A stretch of 5,675 nt of DNA. Source: JAICLV01 sp036380925. GTDB lineage: Bacteria > Actinomycetota > Actinomycetes > Acidothermales > Acidothermaceae. Position 1 is the first letter of the stretch. The number at the start of each line of letters is the position of its first letter. The notes beneath the pieces were generated by a model. It worked only from the letters and a program-made list of their open reading frames with translations, had not been told where the DNA came from and searched no databases. A program made the position numbers and the translations under genes. Of this stretch, positions 5,439 through 5,675 are shown piece by piece. The stretch is taken from the NCBI GenBank assembly GCA_036380925.1, contig DASVDW010000003.1, positions 1-5,675 on the forward strand. Direction: 5' to 3'.

Positions 5439-5675
5439 ATGCGCCGCTACAACCTCGCCCCACTCGCCAGCTCGCTGTTCATTCAGGCGGCGATCACGAT
5501 CTTCTTCACCCTTGGACCGCTCGCCGGGACCGCAACCACCGGGGGCTGGCGGGCCACGGAGGTGCTGCTCGCCGGCGCCGCCGCCGCGGTTGGCGTGCTC
5601 GTGCGCTCCGGCGCGCCTCAGTCGCGATCGGTCGTGCTCGGATTTGAGGCGATCGCGGTGGCGATAGGCGCGTAC
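5439..5675 (+). CDS. putative multi-pass membrane protein, 5' end only
   Basis: The frame is open from the ATG at 5439 to the window edge (79 codons visible). After a short basic start (MRRYNLAP) there is a hydrophobic segment at about residues 9-31 (SSLFIQAAITIFFTLGPLAG) and a second at about 40-56 (EVLLAGAAAAVGVLV). A polar loop (RSGAPQSRS) follows, then the start of a third segment (VVLGFEAIAVAIGAY). This is the pattern of a small integral membrane protein, with the first positive charges predicted to stay inside. I do not recognise the family and assign no function. It is co-directional with the acetyltransferase gene, 91 bp away, so they could share a transcript. An in-frame ATG at 5271 within the acetyltransferase gene is an alternative start but would add a Pro/Arg/Ser-rich stretch read out of frame from that gene. 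Confidence 0.6.
   Translation, partial: MRRYNLAPLASSLFIQAAITIFFTLGPLAGTATTGGWRATEVLLAGAAAAVGVLVRSGAPQSRSVVLGFEAIAVAIGAY

Overview
The window looks like chromosome from a high-GC Gram-positive bacterium (Actinomycetota). It is strongly GC-rich, the genes use G/C-ending codons, and it carries an hrcA-dnaJ-rsmE cluster whose proteins have actinobacterial-type motifs. The genus cannot be fixed from this sequence. No rRNA, tRNA, CRISPR array, insertion sequence or phage gene is visible. Almost all of the DNA is coding.

Layout. (1) Bases 1-1360, plus strand: the 3' end of a sigma-70 family (ECF/SigE-like) sigma factor gene. It overlaps by 4 bp (ATGA) a gene for a single-pass membrane protein with a short cytoplasmic tail, a Ser/Pro linker and an extracytoplasmic GerMN plus Gmad2 module. 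(2) Bases 1347-4334, minus strand: a compact heat-shock operon in the order hrcA (repressor), dnaJ (type I Hsp40 co-chaperone), rsmE (16S rRNA m3U1498 methyltransferase). The gaps are 38 and 4 nt. The 3' ends of rsmE and the GerMN gene converge and overlap by 14 bp. (3) Bases 4335-4483: a 149-bp divergent intergenic region with a perfect CIRCE-type inverted repeat (9-bp arms, 9-bp spacer), the operator expected for HrcA. (4) Bases 4484-5347, plus strand: a two-domain GNAT acetyltransferase. (5) Bases 5439 to the end, plus strand: the start of an unidentified multi-pass membrane protein, cut by the window edge.

How the parts work together. HrcA should bind the CIRCE element and repress its own operon, so that hrcA, dnaJ and rsmE rise together on heat or proteotoxic stress. 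The sigma factor and the membrane protein are translationally coupled and look like a separate two-gene unit. An envelope-sensing or anti-sigma role for the membrane protein is a reasonable but unproven inference.

No clearly new defence or mobile system is present. The observations most worth following are the sigma/GerMN-Gmad2 pair, the extra half-site inside the CIRCE element, and the unusual neighbours of the hrcA operon.
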